Shown here: piece after piece, positions 55,575 to 64,000 of the stretch | Position numbering within the stretch: the first letter of the stretch is position 1 | Layout of the letters: each line of letters begins with the position of its first letter | NCBI RefSeq assembly: GCF_008000755.1 | Contig: NZ_CP041690.1 | Span: forward strand, 2,419,260-2,483,259 | Source: Youhaiella tibetensis | GTDB taxonomy: Bacteria; Pseudomonadota; Alphaproteobacteria; Rhizobiales; Devosiaceae | DNA length: 64,000 nucleotides | Reading direction: 5' to 3' | Notes under the pieces: generated by a model | Seen by the model: only the letters and a program-made list of their open reading frames with translations | What the model was told of the DNA's origin: nothing | The model's database searches: none | Translations under genes and position numbers: made by a program

Positions 55575-58271
55575 ATGCCAACCAAGAGAATGCTGGTGGA
55601 TGCCATCCACCCGGAAGAAACGCGCGTTGTAGTCACTAGCGGAAATCGGCTCGAAGAGTTCGATTTCGAGTCTGCCCAGAGGCAGCAGCTGCGAGGCAAT
55701 ATCTACCTCGCCAAGGTTACCCGAGTGGAGCCGTCCCTGCAGGCGGCGTTCGTTGAATACGGCGGCAACCGTCACGGTTTCCTCGCCTTCAGCGAAATTC
55801 ATCCCGACTACTACCAGATCCCCGTGGCCGACCGCGAAGCCCTGCTGCGCGACGAAGAGCACGACGACGACCACCACGACCACGAGCCCTCCGCCGCAGC
55901 CGCAGAGGCCGCCGCCGAGACGTCCATCAGCCTGCCTGCCGGTGTCAGCGAGCCTGACGCCGAGGCGGACACGCAGGACATGGAAGGCGCGCACAGCCAC
56001 ATCGAGGAAGCTCCCGTCTCCAACGAGCCGGTCGAGAGCGTCGGTGGCGGTGACACGGTCGAGGACGAGGTCCCCGAGCGCCGTCGCAGCAACAACGCGC
56101 GCAAGTACAAGATCCAGGAAGTGATCAAGCGCCGCCAGGTGATGCTGGTGCAGGTCGTCAAGGAAGAGCGCGGCAACAAGGGCGCGGCCCTGACCACCTA
56201 TCTCTCGCTCGCCGGTCGCTACTCGGTGCTCATGCCCAATACCGCCCGTGGCGGCGGCATCTCGCGCAAGATCACCAACGCGGCCGACCGCAAGCGCCTC
56301 AAGGAAATCACCGCCGATCTCGACGTGCCCCAGGGCATGGGCGTGATCCTGCGCACGGCCGGCGCCTCGCGCACCAAGGCCGAGGTCAAGCGCGACTACG
56401 AATACCTGCTGCGGCTCTGGGAGAACGTGCGCAACCTGACGCTGCGCAGCCAGGCGCCGAGCCTGGTCTACGAGGAAGGCTCGCTCATCAAGCGGACCAT
56501 CCGCGACCTCTACAACAAGGATATCGATGAAGTCTGGGTGGCGGGCGACAACGCCTACCGCGAAGCCAAGGACTTCATGCGCATGATCATGCCCTCGCAC
56601 GCCAAGAACGTGCAGCAGTACAGGGACGACCAGCCGCTGTTCTCCAAGTACAACGTGGAGAACCAGCTCGACGCGATGTTCTCCCCGCAGGTGACCCTGC
56701 CCTCGGGCGGCTACCTGGTGATCAACCCGACCGAAGCCCTGGTTTCGATCGACGTGAACTCCGGTCGCGCCACCAAGGAACACAATATCGAGGACACCGC
56801 GCTCCAGACGAACCTGGAGGCGGCCGAGGAAATCGCCCGGCAACTGCGCCTGCGCGACCTGGCGGGCCTGATCGTGATCGACTTCATCGACATGATCGAG
56901 AACCGCTCCAACCGGGCGGTGGAGCGCAAGCTCAAGGATTGCCTCAAGAACGACCGAGCGCGCATCCAGGTCGGCCGCATCAGCCATTTCGGCCTGATGG
57001 AAATGAGCCGCCAGCGCATCCGCTTCGGCGTTGTCGAAAGCTCGACCCACAAGTGCCCGCTCTGCGAGGGCACGGGCCTCATCCGCTCGGTGGAAAGCGT
57101 GGCCCTGATGGTCATGCGCCACGTGGAAGACACCGTGCTGCGCCGCCCCGGCCAGTCGATCAATGTCCGCGTGCCGATGGACGTGGCGCTCTATATCCTC
57201 AACACCAAGCGCGACACGCTGACCGCGCTCGAGGAAAAGTATCGCCTCTCGATCACCATCACGGCCGACGCCAAGCTGACCGGCACCCAGTTCAATATCG
57301 AAAAGGGTGAAACGCGCGTCCATCACTACAGCGAGCAGACCGCGACCAACACCGACCATGTGCGCGTGGACACCGCCGCCATGGACGAGGTCATCGAGGA
57401 CGAGGAAGTCGAAGAGACCGAAGGCGCCGAGGAAGAAGTCTCCGCCCGTTCCAGCGAGAACGGTGGCGAAGGCGACTCCCGCCGTCGTCGTCGCCGCCGC
57501 CGCCGTGGTGGCGAGCGCGGCGAGGGCGAGCGCCATGCCCAGCCCCAGCAGCGCCAGGCGCCCGAAAGCGACGCCGAAGGCGATGAGGACGAAGGCGACG
57601 AGGAAGCTGCCGGCGAAGAGGCCAATGCCTCCCAGCGCGACGAGAACGGCGAGCCGCGCAAGCGCCGCCGCCGCGGTCGCCGCGGTGGCCGTCGCAACCG
57701 TCGCGAGAACGGCGAGCAGTTCGAGAATGCCGAGAACGGCGAGGCTCCTGCGGCAGAGGCCGTAGCCGAGGCCGAGCCGGCTGAAGCCGCCGCCGAGGCA
57801 CCGGTCGTGGAAGCAGTGGCCGAAGCCCCTGCCCCCGAGCCGGTGGTTGCCGAGGCCGAGGCCGCCACGCCCGCCGAGGAAGTGGTTGCCGAAAAGCCCA
57901 AGCGCACCCGCACCCGCAAGAAGGCCGCTCCGGCCGAGGAAGCCCCTGCCGCCGAGGCCGTTGCTCCCGCAGCGGAAGCTGTCGCCGAGGAGCCGGCTGC
58001 CGAGGCCAAGCCCAAGCGCACCCGGACGCGCAAGAAGGCGGCCGCCGCCGAGGAAGCCGTTGCCGCTCCCGCCGTGACCGAAACTGCGCCCGCAGCCGAG
58101 CCGGAAGGGGCCGCCGAAGCGCCGGCCGAACCGGAAAAGAAGAGCCGCAAGAAGGCCTTGCCGCCCGACGAGATCATCGTGAGCTCGACGTCGGCACCGG
58201 AAGCCCCCGCCGCCGAAGAGCAGCCCAAGAAGAAGGCCGGCTGGTGGCAGCGCGGTTTCCTGGGCAGCTGA
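55575..58271 (+). CDS. rne: Ribonuclease E/G family endoribonuclease (RNase E)
   Basis: Essential endoribonuclease for mRNA decay and rRNA/tRNA processing, 898 residues. The N-terminal S1 domain (RGNIYLAKVTRVEPSLQAAF) is split by an acidic, His-rich insertion at about 95-170. The 5'-sensor and DNase I-like catalytic core follow (VSIDVNSGRATKEHN and GLIVIDFIDM with the metal aspartates), then the zinc-link CPLCEGTG. The C-terminal half is disordered and highly charged: arginine runs, and two copies of KPKRTRTRKKAA. It ends AGWWQRGFLGS; a terminal GWW motif is the PNPase docking site known in Caulobacter. ATG 55575 has GGAG nine bases upstream. Confidence 0.95.
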   Translation: MPTKRMLVDAIHPEETRVVVTSGNRLEEFDFESAQRQQLRGNIYLAKVTRVEPSLQAAFVEYGGNRHGFLAFSEIHPDYYQIPVADREALLRDEEHDDDHHDHEPSAAAAEAAAETSISLPAGVSEPDAEADTQDMEGAHSHIEEAPVSNEPVESVGGGDTVEDEVPERRRSNNARKYKIQEVIKRRQVMLVQVVKEERGNKGAALTTYLSLAGRYSVLMPNTARGGGISRKITNAADRKRLKEITADLDVPQGMGVILRTAGASRTKAEVKRDYEYLLRLWENVRNLTLRSQAPSLVYEEGSLIKRTIRDLYNKDIDEVWVAGDNAYREAKDFMRMIMPSHAKNVQQYRDDQPLFSKYNVENQLDAMFSPQVTLPSGGYLVINPTEALVSIDVNSGRATKEHNIEDTALQTNLEAAEEIARQLRLRDLAGLIVIDFIDMIENRSNRAVERKLKDCLKNDRARIQVGRISHFGLMEMSRQRIRFGVVESSTHKCPLCEGTGLIRSVESVALMVMRHVEDTVLRRPGQSINVRVPMDVALYILNTKRDTLTALEEKYRLSITITADAKLTGTQFNIEKGETRVHHYSEQTATNTDHVRVDTAAMDEVIEDEEVEETEGAEEEVSARSSENGGEGDSRRRRRRRRRGGERGEGERHAQPQQRQAPESDAEGDEDEGDEEAAGEEANASQRDENGEPRKRRRRGRRGGRRNRRENGEQFENAENGEAPAAEAVAEAEPAEAAAEAPVVEAVAEAPAPEPVVAEAEAATPAEEVVAEKPKRTRTRKKAAPAEEAPAAEAVAPAAEAVAEEPAAEAKPKRTRTRKKAAAAEEAVAAPAVTETAPAAEPEGAAEAPAEPEKKSRKKALPPDEIIVSSTSAPEAPAAEEQPKKKAGWWQRGFLGS

Positions 58272-58293
58272 AACGATAAAATTTGAATGAAAA

Positions 58294-58328
58294 CGGGGCG
58301 GGATCACACGATCCCGCCCCGAACTTTT
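58294..58328 (+). terminator. Rho-independent terminator of rne
   Basis: A perfect 12-bp stem, CGGGGCGGGATC (58294-58305) with GATCCCGCCCCG (58310-58321), has loop ACAC and is followed by AACTTTT, 23 bp after the rne stop. Confidence 0.9.
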
Positions 58329-58393
58329 GGGCCAGGGATCGCCAGCGCGCACCAGCGTGTTATCGTCCCGACGAACATCGAGATCGCATCCCC

Positions 58394-59077
58394 TTGTCCC
58401 GCACCGAACGCCTGCTCGAACTGCTGCAAATCCTGCGCCGACACCGCAACCCGGTTCCCGGCCATGCCCTGGCGCAGGAACTTGGCATCTCGATGCGCAC
58501 CTTCTATCGCGACATCGCCACGCTCCAGGCGCAGGGCGCCGACATTGAGGGCGAACCCGGCATGGGCTATGTAATGCGCCCTGGCTTCACCCTGCCCCCG
58601 CTGATGTTCTCGGTCGAAGAACTCGAGGCGCTGGTGCTCGGCTCGCGTTGGGTGGCGCGCCGCGCCGACGACCCGAGCCTGGGCTCGGCGGCCGCCAATG
58701 CCCTGGCCAAGATCGCCGCCGTGCTGCCGGGCGAACTGCGCCGCGAGGTCGAGGCCGCAACGCTGCTCGTGGGACCGCGCACCCAGCCGGTCGACCTGGT
58801 CGATGCCCGCCTGATCCGCGACGCCATCCGCCAGGAACACAAGCTGGCCATCACCTATGGCGAGACGGCCCGCACCATCTGGCCCTTCGCCATAGGCTTC
58901 TTCGACCATGTACGGATCGTGGTGGCCTGGTGCGAGTTGCGAAACGACTTCCGCCACTTCCGCACCGACCGCATCACCGCCATCAAGGCGGTGGACGAGC
59001 GCTATCCGCGCCGACGCGCCGCGCTGCTCAAGGAATGGCGCCAGACCCAGGGCATCCCGCCTGATAGCGGTCCGTGA
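58394..59077 (+). CDS. WYL-domain transcriptional regulator (YafY/DeoR type)
   Basis: A 227-residue regulator. The N-terminal winged helix starts SRTERLLELLQILRRHRNPV and continues with LGISMRTFYRDIATLQ. The C-terminal WYL domain is seen in YGETARTIWPFAIGFFDHVRIVVAWCEL. WYL domains often bind small ligands or nucleic acid. TTG 58394 is chosen because the family N-terminus begins there; the in-frame extension upstream runs back into the rne terminator. It lies 75 bp before a VOC-family gene, a common pairing for this type of regulator. Confidence 0.85.
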   Translation: MSRTERLLELLQILRRHRNPVPGHALAQELGISMRTFYRDIATLQAQGADIEGEPGMGYVMRPGFTLPPLMFSVEELEALVLGSRWVARRADDPSLGSAAANALAKIAAVLPGELRREVEAATLLVGPRTQPVDLVDARLIRDAIRQEHKLAITYGETARTIWPFAIGFFDHVRIVVAWCELRNDFRHFRTDRITAIKAVDERYPRRRAALLKEWRQTQGIPPDSGP

Positions 59078-59152
59078 CCGTGCCGCCACTGCCGGAAACT
59101 GTCAGCGCCCGCCCCTAGGCTTCTCCCATCAACACGATGACGGAGAGAACAG

Positions 59153-59521
59153 ATGTCCACCCTCGACTACATCCTTCTGGCGGTAAAGGACCCGCGCGAA
59201 AGCGCCAAGGTCTATGACCGCATCCTAGGCGTCTCGCCCGTGGAGAACTCGGAGACGTTCGTTCTCTATGTGCTGGCCAACGGCTTCAAGGTCGGCCTCT
59301 GGCAGGCAACTGAAATGGAACCCGCCCCCAAGCCAGCCGGCGGCAGCGAGCTCTCGTTCTCGCTGGCGGATAAGGCTTCTGTCACAAAGACTTACGATGA
59401 CTGGAAGACTCTCGGCCTCAAGATCGAACAGACCCCGACCGAGATGGATTTCGGCTTCACCTTCGTCGCCAGCGATGCCGACGGGCACCGCCTGCGGCCC
59501 TTCGCGCCGAACCCGCGCTGA
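59153..59521 (+). CDS. VOC (glyoxalase/dioxygenase superfamily) protein
   Basis: A 122-residue single VOC fold (LDYILLAVKDPRESAKVYDR; FVLYVLANGFKVGLWQA; DADGHRLRPFAP). The usual first metal histidine is absent near the N-terminus (YILLAVKD), so metal-dependent catalysis is doubtful and a binding or resistance role is possible. It follows the WYL regulator and probably belongs to its regulon. The start has GGAGAGAAC upstream. Confidence 0.82.
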   Translation: MSTLDYILLAVKDPRESAKVYDRILGVSPVENSETFVLYVLANGFKVGLWQATEMEPAPKPAGGSELSFSLADKASVTKTYDDWKTLGLKIEQTPTEMDFGFTFVASDADGHRLRPFAPNPR

Positions 59522-59527
59522 ACCAGC

Positions 59528-60679
59528 TCAGCGCCCGATGAGGAACATCTGCATCCGCGCCAATGCCTCTTCGATCGTCTGGCGCGAGCCGGCATAGGAG
59601 AAACGCACGAAGCGGTTGCCGTTGACGCGATCGAAGTCGATGCCCGGCGTGGCGGCCACGGCCGCCACGTTGAGCAGTTCCTTGCTGAACGCCAGGGAAT
59701 CGTTGGTGAAGCGCCCCACGTCGGCATAGGCATAGAAGGCCCCTTCGGCCACCTGCCCCGTGCCGAGCCCGAGGCTCGCCAGCCCATCGTTGAGCAGATG
59801 CCGGTTGGCGGCATAACGCGCCTTCTGCTCTTCCGAATAGTCGCGCTCGCCAAGGGCGACCGTAGCCGCCACCTGGCTCAGGGTGGGAGCCGAGATGAAG
59901 AAGTTCTGCTGGAGCATTTCTGCGCGACGCACCAAATCGTCCGGCAGCACCATCCAGCCGACGCGCCAGCCGGTCATGCAATAGTATTTGGAGAAGCTGT
60001 TGATGACGATGGCGTCGCGCGTCAGCTCGAGCGCGCTGACCGAGGGGCCCCGATAATCGAGCCCGTGATAGATCTCGTCGGAAATGAAACGCACACCCAG
60101 CCGGGCGCAGGCGGCAACGATCTCTGCCAACCCGGCCCGATCGACCGCGGCGCCGGTGGGGTTTGCGGGGCTGGCAAAGAGCAGTCCCTCGAAGGGTTCG
60201 GCCGCATGCGCCGCTTCGATATCGGCGGCGGTCAGGCGCCAGCCCGAAGAGGCGCTCACCGGGATTTCGACGGCGCGGAAGCCGAGGCCATCGAGCGTAT
60301 TGAGATAGGCCGGATAGCCCGGCCGCGTCACCGCGATCTTCGCCCCCGGACGGAAGGCGGCATGGAAAGCCAGGATGAAGCCGGCCGACGAGCCCATCGT
60401 TACCATGATGGATTGAGGATCAGCGCTAACCCCATGCTGGGACTCGTAATAGTGCACCAGCGCTTCGCGCAACTCGATCAATCCTTTGGAGGCCGTATAG
60501 CGTTGCGGCTGCGGCAAGGCGGCGCGCACGGCCTCGAGCACGCGGGGCGCCGGCGGCGCGGCGGGTTCGCCCACTTCGAGATGACACACGGTGCGCCCCT
60601 TGGCCTCGATCTCCTGGGCGAGGGTCACCATCTCCATGGCGTGGAAGGGCTTGAGGCCGATATCAGGTGCGGTGGTCAT
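59528..60679 (-). CDS. PLP-dependent aminotransferase (class I/II fold)
   Basis: A 383-residue aminotransferase of the aspartate-aminotransferase fold. The substrate-side motif is CHLEVGEPAAPPA, the substrate/PLP region SPANPTGAAVDRAG, the PLP lysine lies in NSFSKYYCMTGWRVGWM, and the C-terminal carboxylate-binding arginine is expected in NGNRFVRFSYAGS. The specific amino donor cannot be assigned; it resembles the branch of AspC/alanine-type enzymes common in alphaproteobacteria. ATG 60679 is chosen. It is convergent with the VOC gene and divergent from the DsbA-like gene. Confidence 0.88.
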   Translation of the reverse strand: MTTAPDIGLKPFHAMEMVTLAQEIEAKGRTVCHLEVGEPAAPPAPRVLEAVRAALPQPQRYTASKGLIELREALVHYYESQHGVSADPQSIMVTMGSSAGFILAFHAAFRPGAKIAVTRPGYPAYLNTLDGLGFRAVEIPVSASSGWRLTAADIEAAHAAEPFEGLLFASPANPTGAAVDRAGLAEIVAACARLGVRFISDEIYHGLDYRGPSVSALELTRDAIVINSFSKYYCMTGWRVGWMVLPDDLVRRAEMLQQNFFISAPTLSQVAATVALGERDYSEEQKARYAANRHLLNDGLASLGLGTGQVAEGAFYAYADVGRFTNDSLAFSKELLNVAAVAATPGIDFDRVNGNRFVRFSYAGSRQTIEEALARMQMFLIGR

Positions 60680-60869
60680 GGGCTTATCCGTTTGAGCCCC
60701 CGGTCTGCCTGAGGATTGCAGCCGGATCAAGCGTCCGGATCGCCGCGCGCCCACAACCGGACGGCTCAACAAGAGTTGATTGCTTCCGTGCGGGCGCGAA
60801 TGCGCGCGGGTGCCCGCGCGTCGACAAACCTGCTATCTGTCGGCTCGCTTACGATTCACGGAGTTGTCC

Positions 60870-61727
60870 ATGTCCCGCCTGACCATCGCTCTCGTTGCCC
60901 TAGCCGGCATTCTGGCAGGTGGACTGGCGGTGTCGCTTTACAAGCAACCCCAGGCGCTCGATACCGCCCAGGTGCGCTCGGTGGTCGAGGACGTGCTCAA
61001 GGAGCGCGCCGACGCCGCGCCGGTTCCGGTCGAGACGGCAGCGATCGACCAGGACAAGCTTAACCCGATGATCGAGAGCTACCTGCTCGGCAATCCGCGA
61101 ATCCTCCAGCGCGTCTCGGAGGCATTGGACACCCAGCTCCGCGCCGAACAGCGCGACAAGGCCAAGAGCCTGATCGCCCAGATGAGCGACGCCATCTACA
61201 ACGACCCGGACCACGTGGTCCTGGGCAACCCCAATGGCGACGTCACGCTGGTCGAGATGTTCGACTACAATTGCGGCTACTGCCGCAACGCCCTGCCCGA
61301 CCTGGCGACGCTCCTGGCGGAAGATCCCAACCTCAAGGTGATCCTCAAGGAATTCCCCATCCTCTCCAAGGAATCGGTGGATGCGGCGCGCGTGGCGGTG
61401 CTGGTGGGCAAGGACAAGGACGTGGACTACTGGACTTTCCACCAGGCCCTCTTCACCTCGCGCGGCAAGGTGACCGCCGAAACGGCGCTCGACGAGGCGC
61501 AGAAGCTGGGCATGAGCAAGGTCGACCTCGCCCTCAAAATGGGCAGCGAGGAAGTGAGCACGGCCATCGAGAATACCTATCGGCTGGCCAAGGCGCTCAA
61601 CATCACCGGCACCCCGACCTACATCATCGGCAACGAGCTGATCCCGGGCGCCATCGGGCTGGACGAGCTGCGCGGACGCATCTCCAACGTGCGCGCGTGC
61701 GGTGAGACGGTGTGCACGAGCGGCTGA
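60870..61727 (+). CDS. DsbA-family thiol:disulfide oxidoreductase, periplasmic
   Basis: A 285-residue thioredoxin-fold protein with an N-terminal membrane anchor or signal (TIALVALAGILAGGLAVSLY). A helical segment of about 75 residues is followed by the DsbA fold with active site YNCGYCRNALPD (CGYC) and cis-proline in NITGTPTYIIGN. It is of the BdbD/ScsC-like type rather than classical DsbA. Two extra cysteines close the protein (VRACGETVCTSG) and may form a structural disulfide. It precedes aroQ by 84 bp. Confidence 0.9.
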   Translation: MSRLTIALVALAGILAGGLAVSLYKQPQALDTAQVRSVVEDVLKERADAAPVPVETAAIDQDKLNPMIESYLLGNPRILQRVSEALDTQLRAEQRDKAKSLIAQMSDAIYNDPDHVVLGNPNGDVTLVEMFDYNCGYCRNALPDLATLLAEDPNLKVILKEFPILSKESVDAARVAVLVGKDKDVDYWTFHQALFTSRGKVTAETALDEAQKLGMSKVDLALKMGSEEVSTAIENTYRLAKALNITGTPTYIIGNELIPGAIGLDELRGRISNVRACGETVCTSG

Positions 61728-61811
61728 AGCCCCTAGTGGCTTTGCGTTTTCCGTGCATTTCGTATAGTGCAGCTTGCGTCAGCACGGGCGACAAGGCAAA
61801 ACCCGAAGATC

Positions 61812-62252
61812 ATGGCCAAACGCATACTCGTCCTCAACGGGCCGAACCTTAATCTCCTGGGCACCCGTGAGCCGGGCACCTATGGTTCGCAGACCCTCGC
61901 CGATATCGAAAAGCTCTGCAAGGAAGACGCCAATTCCCTGGGGCTGAAGCTGGATTTCCGCCAGTCAAACCACGAGGGCGAACTGGTCAGCTGGATTCAG
62001 GACGCCCGCAAGACGGCCGACGGCATCGTCATCAATCCTGCCGCCTACTCGCACACCTCGGTGGCGATCCACGATGCGCTGCGCGCCGTGGGCCTGCCCA
62101 CCATCGAGGTTCACTTAACCAACATCCACACGCGTGAGCCTTTTCGCCATCATTCGTACGTATCGTCTGTGGCATTAGGGGTCATCTGCGGTCTGGGTGC
62201 TGCCGGCTACCGGTATGCGCTCGCCGCGCTGGCCGAAAAGCTTTCAGATTAG
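61812..62252 (+). CDS. aroQ: 3-dehydroquinate dehydratase, type II
   Basis: Shikimate-pathway enzyme converting 3-dehydroquinate to 3-dehydroshikimate; small (146 residues) and dodecameric in known examples. Motifs: [21 protein letters not shown] with the lid tyrosine, [32 protein letters not shown] and [17 protein letters not shown]. All catalytic residues of type II enzymes are present. It precedes accB by 25 bp, the conserved aroQ-accB-accC order. Confidence 0.95.
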   Translation: MAKRILVLNGPNLNLLGTREPGTYGSQTLADIEKLCKEDANSLGLKLDFRQSNHEGELVSWIQDARKTADGIVINPAAYSHTSVAIHDALRAVGLPTIEVHLTNIHTREPFRHHSYVSSVALGVICGLGAAGYRYALAALAEKLSD

Positions 62253-62277
62253 CGCGTTGCCGAAGGAGAACAATAAC

Positions 62278-62775
62278 ATGACCAAGGCATCCCAGGTGGA
62301 CCAGGATCTGATCCGCGCCATTGCCGAACTGCTCAACAAGGAAAATCTCGCCGAGATCGAGATCGAGCAGGACGATTTCCGCGTCCGCGTGACGCGCTCC
62401 TTCGCCAAGGAAGTGGTGCAGGTCGCCGCGCCCGCCTACGCCCAGGCCCCCGCCGCCGCTCCGGCGCCGCAGGCAGCCGTGCCCGCAGGCTCGGTCCCCG
62501 CAGCCTCGGCAGCCGCCGTGGTCGAGGACCTCGCCTCCAACCCGGGCACCCTCACCTCCCCGATGGTCGGCACCGCCTACCGTGCCCCCGAGCCCAGCGC
62601 AGCACCCTTCGTGGAAGTCGGCGCGCGCGTGACCGAGGGCCAGACGGTGGTCATCATCGAAGCGATGAAGACCATGAACCAGATCCCGGCGCACCGCTCC
62701 GGCACCGTGACGCGCATCTTGGTCGAAGACGCCCAGCCTGTCGAATATGGCCAGCCGCTGATCGTTATCGAATAA
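62278..62775 (+). CDS. accB: Biotin carboxyl carrier protein of acetyl-CoA carboxylase
   Basis: A 165-residue carrier holding biotin for AccC and AccA/D in fatty-acid synthesis. The N-terminal part is a short folded tail ([14 protein letters not shown]), then an alanine/proline-rich linker ([20 protein letters not shown]). The biotinyl domain has the lysine in the motif [14 protein letters not shown] 62278 has AAGGAGAA upstream. accC follows after 19 bp. Confidence 0.95.
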   Translation: MTKASQVDQDLIRAIAELLNKENLAEIEIEQDDFRVRVTRSFAKEVVQVAAPAYAQAPAAAPAPQAAVPAGSVPAASAAAVVEDLASNPGTLTSPMVGTAYRAPEPSAAPFVEVGARVTEGQTVVIIEAMKTMNQIPAHRSGTVTRILVEDAQPVEYGQPLIVIE

Positions 62776-62794
62776 GGCGGAGGGGCTAGACGCA

Positions 62795-64000
62795 ATGTTC
62801 TCCAAGGTCCTGATTGCCAATCGCGGCGAAATCGCCCTGCGCATCCTGCGCGCCTGCAAGGAACTGGGCATCCAGACTGTTGCGGTTCACTCGACCGCCG
62901 ACGCCAATGCCATGCATGTGCGCCTGGCCGACGAAAGCGTCTGCATCGGCCCGCCCCCGGCCCGCGACAGCTACCTGAACATCCCCCAGATCATGGCCGC
63001 CTGCGAGATCACCGGCGCAGACGCCGTGCATCCGGGCTACGGCTTCCTCTCCGAGAACGCGCGCTTCGCCCAGATTCTCAACGAGCACAAGATCACCTTC
63101 ATCGGCCCCTCGGCGCACCATATCGAGATCATGGGCGACAAGATCACCGCCAAGAAGACGGCGGTCGAACTGGGCATCCCGGTGGTCCCCGGCTCGGACG
63201 GCGAGATCAAGACCGAGGCCGAGGCCAAGGCTCTCGCCACCAAGATCGGCTACCCGGTCCTGATCAAGGCCACCGCCGGCGGCGGCGGACGCGGCATGAA
63301 GGTTGCCCATACCGAACTCGATATCGGCATAGCCCTCTCGACCGCCCGCTCGGAAGCCAAGGCCGCCTTCGGCAACGACTCGGTCTACATCGAAAAGTAC
63401 CTGGGCAAGCCCCGCCACATCGAAGTGCAGGTGATGGGCGACGGCCAGGGCAACGCGGTGCACCTGGGCACGCGCGACTGCTCGCTGCAGCGCCGCCACC
63501 AGAAGGTCTGGGAAGAAGCCAGCGCCCCCACCGTTCCGCCCGAGAAGCGCGAGGAAATCGGCGAGATCTGCGCCGCCGCAATGCGCAAGCTCAAGTACTC
63601 GGGCGCCGGCACCATCGAGTTCCTCTACGAGAACGGCGAGTTCTATTTCATCGAAATGAACACGCGCCTGCAGGTGGAGCACCCGGTGACCGAACGCATC
63701 ACCGGCATCGACATCGTCTATGAACAGATCCGCGTCGCGTCGGGCGAGAAGCTCTCGCTCAAGCAGAAGGACATCCAGTTCTACGGCCACGCCATCGAAG
63801 TGCGCATCAATGCGGAAGACCCGCAGACCTTCACGCCTTCGCCCGGCAAGATCAGCTTCTACCACCCTGCCGGCGGCGTCGGCGTGCGCGTGGATTCGGC
63901 CGTCTATCAGGGCTATTCGATCCCGCCCTACTACGACAGCCTGATCGGCAAGCTCATCGTCTATGGCCGCACGCGCCACGAATGCCTGCAGCGCCTGAGC
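62795..64000 (+). CDS. accC: Biotin carboxylase subunit of acetyl-CoA carboxylase (partial, 3' end outside window)
   Basis: ATP-dependent carboxylation of biotin on AccB. The 402 codons present are all in frame to the edge. Seen are the N-terminal domain start [20 protein letters not shown], the ATP-grasp glycine loop [30 protein letters not shown], and [16 protein letters not shown] with the catalytic residues. The last 45 or so residues of a typical AccC lie outside the window. AGGCGGAGGGG precedes ATG 62795. Confidence 0.96.
   Translation, partial: MFSKVLIANRGEIALRILRACKELGIQTVAVHSTADANAMHVRLADESVCIGPPPARDSYLNIPQIMAACEITGADAVHPGYGFLSENARFAQILNEHKITFIGPSAHHIEIMGDKITAKKTAVELGIPVVPGSDGEIKTEAEAKALATKIGYPVLIKATAGGGGRGMKVAHTELDIGIALSTARSEAKAAFGNDSVYIEKYLGKPRHIEVQVMGDGQGNAVHLGTRDCSLQRRHQKVWEEASAPTVPPEKREEIGEICAAAMRKLKYSGAGTIEFLYENGEFYFIEMNTRLQVEHPVTERITGIDIVYEQIRVASGEKLSLKQKDIQFYGHAIEVRINAEDPQTFTPSPGKISFYHPAGGVGVRVDSAVYQGYSIPPYYDSLIGKLIVYGRTRHECLQRLS

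Noticed and set aside
55566-58352. 928-codon minus-strand frame
   Set aside because: Antisense of rne, repetitive Gly/Arg/Leu-rich translation, no start signal.

Overview
The window looks like chromosomal DNA from an alphaproteobacterium of the order Hyphomicrobiales, perhaps near Devosia. The genus is a guess; the order is better supported. Evidence for the order includes a fused cysNC gene beside cysD, an aapJQMP amino-acid transporter operon, an NDUFS4-type complex I subunit, a suf operon with an Irr-like box over its promoter, and an RNase E ending in a GWW motif. The DNA is GC-rich and densely coding. I see no insertion sequence, prophage or CRISPR array.

Layout. 1-7.3 kb holds sulfate assimilation (cysD, cysNC running off the left edge), a DNA photolyase, and a cysK-cls-alaX run. 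7.3-12.8 kb is an aap general amino-acid ABC operon with a second, diverged binding protein at its far end. 12.9-16.4 kb holds metC behind an attenuator-like leader, a PAP2 phosphatase, tRNA-Pro, an NDUFS4-like gene and a TraB/GumN protein. 16.5-26.4 kb is a carbohydrate locus: a LacI regulator faces an eight-gene operon of a glucose-type ABC importer, two Gfo/Idh/MocA oxidoreductases and two TIM-barrel isomerase-like enzymes. This composition suggests oxidative (3-keto) breakdown of a glycoside and is the best candidate for undescribed biochemistry here.

26.5-34.4 kb holds tRNA-Arg, a gene-free stretch, two related small secreted proteins, parE, a DEAD-box helicase, a diguanylate cyclase and aroA. 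34.6-42 kb is the SUF iron-sulfur operon (an IscS-like desulfurase, sufB, a cupin gene, sufC, sufD, sufS, sufT, sufA). 42-49.5 kb holds a hydrolase, tyrS, a large AsmA/YhdP-like protein, a peroxiredoxin and an M23 peptidase.

49.5-58.3 kb holds amiC, mrcA, a degenerate peptide deformylase and prfB (with its programmed frameshift) on one strand, and rne on the other behind a long leader. 58.3-64 kb holds a WYL regulator with a VOC protein, an aminotransferase, a DsbA-like protein, then aroQ-accB-accC, with accC cut by the right edge.

All motif, start-codon and hairpin calls were made by reading the sequence; no database search was run.
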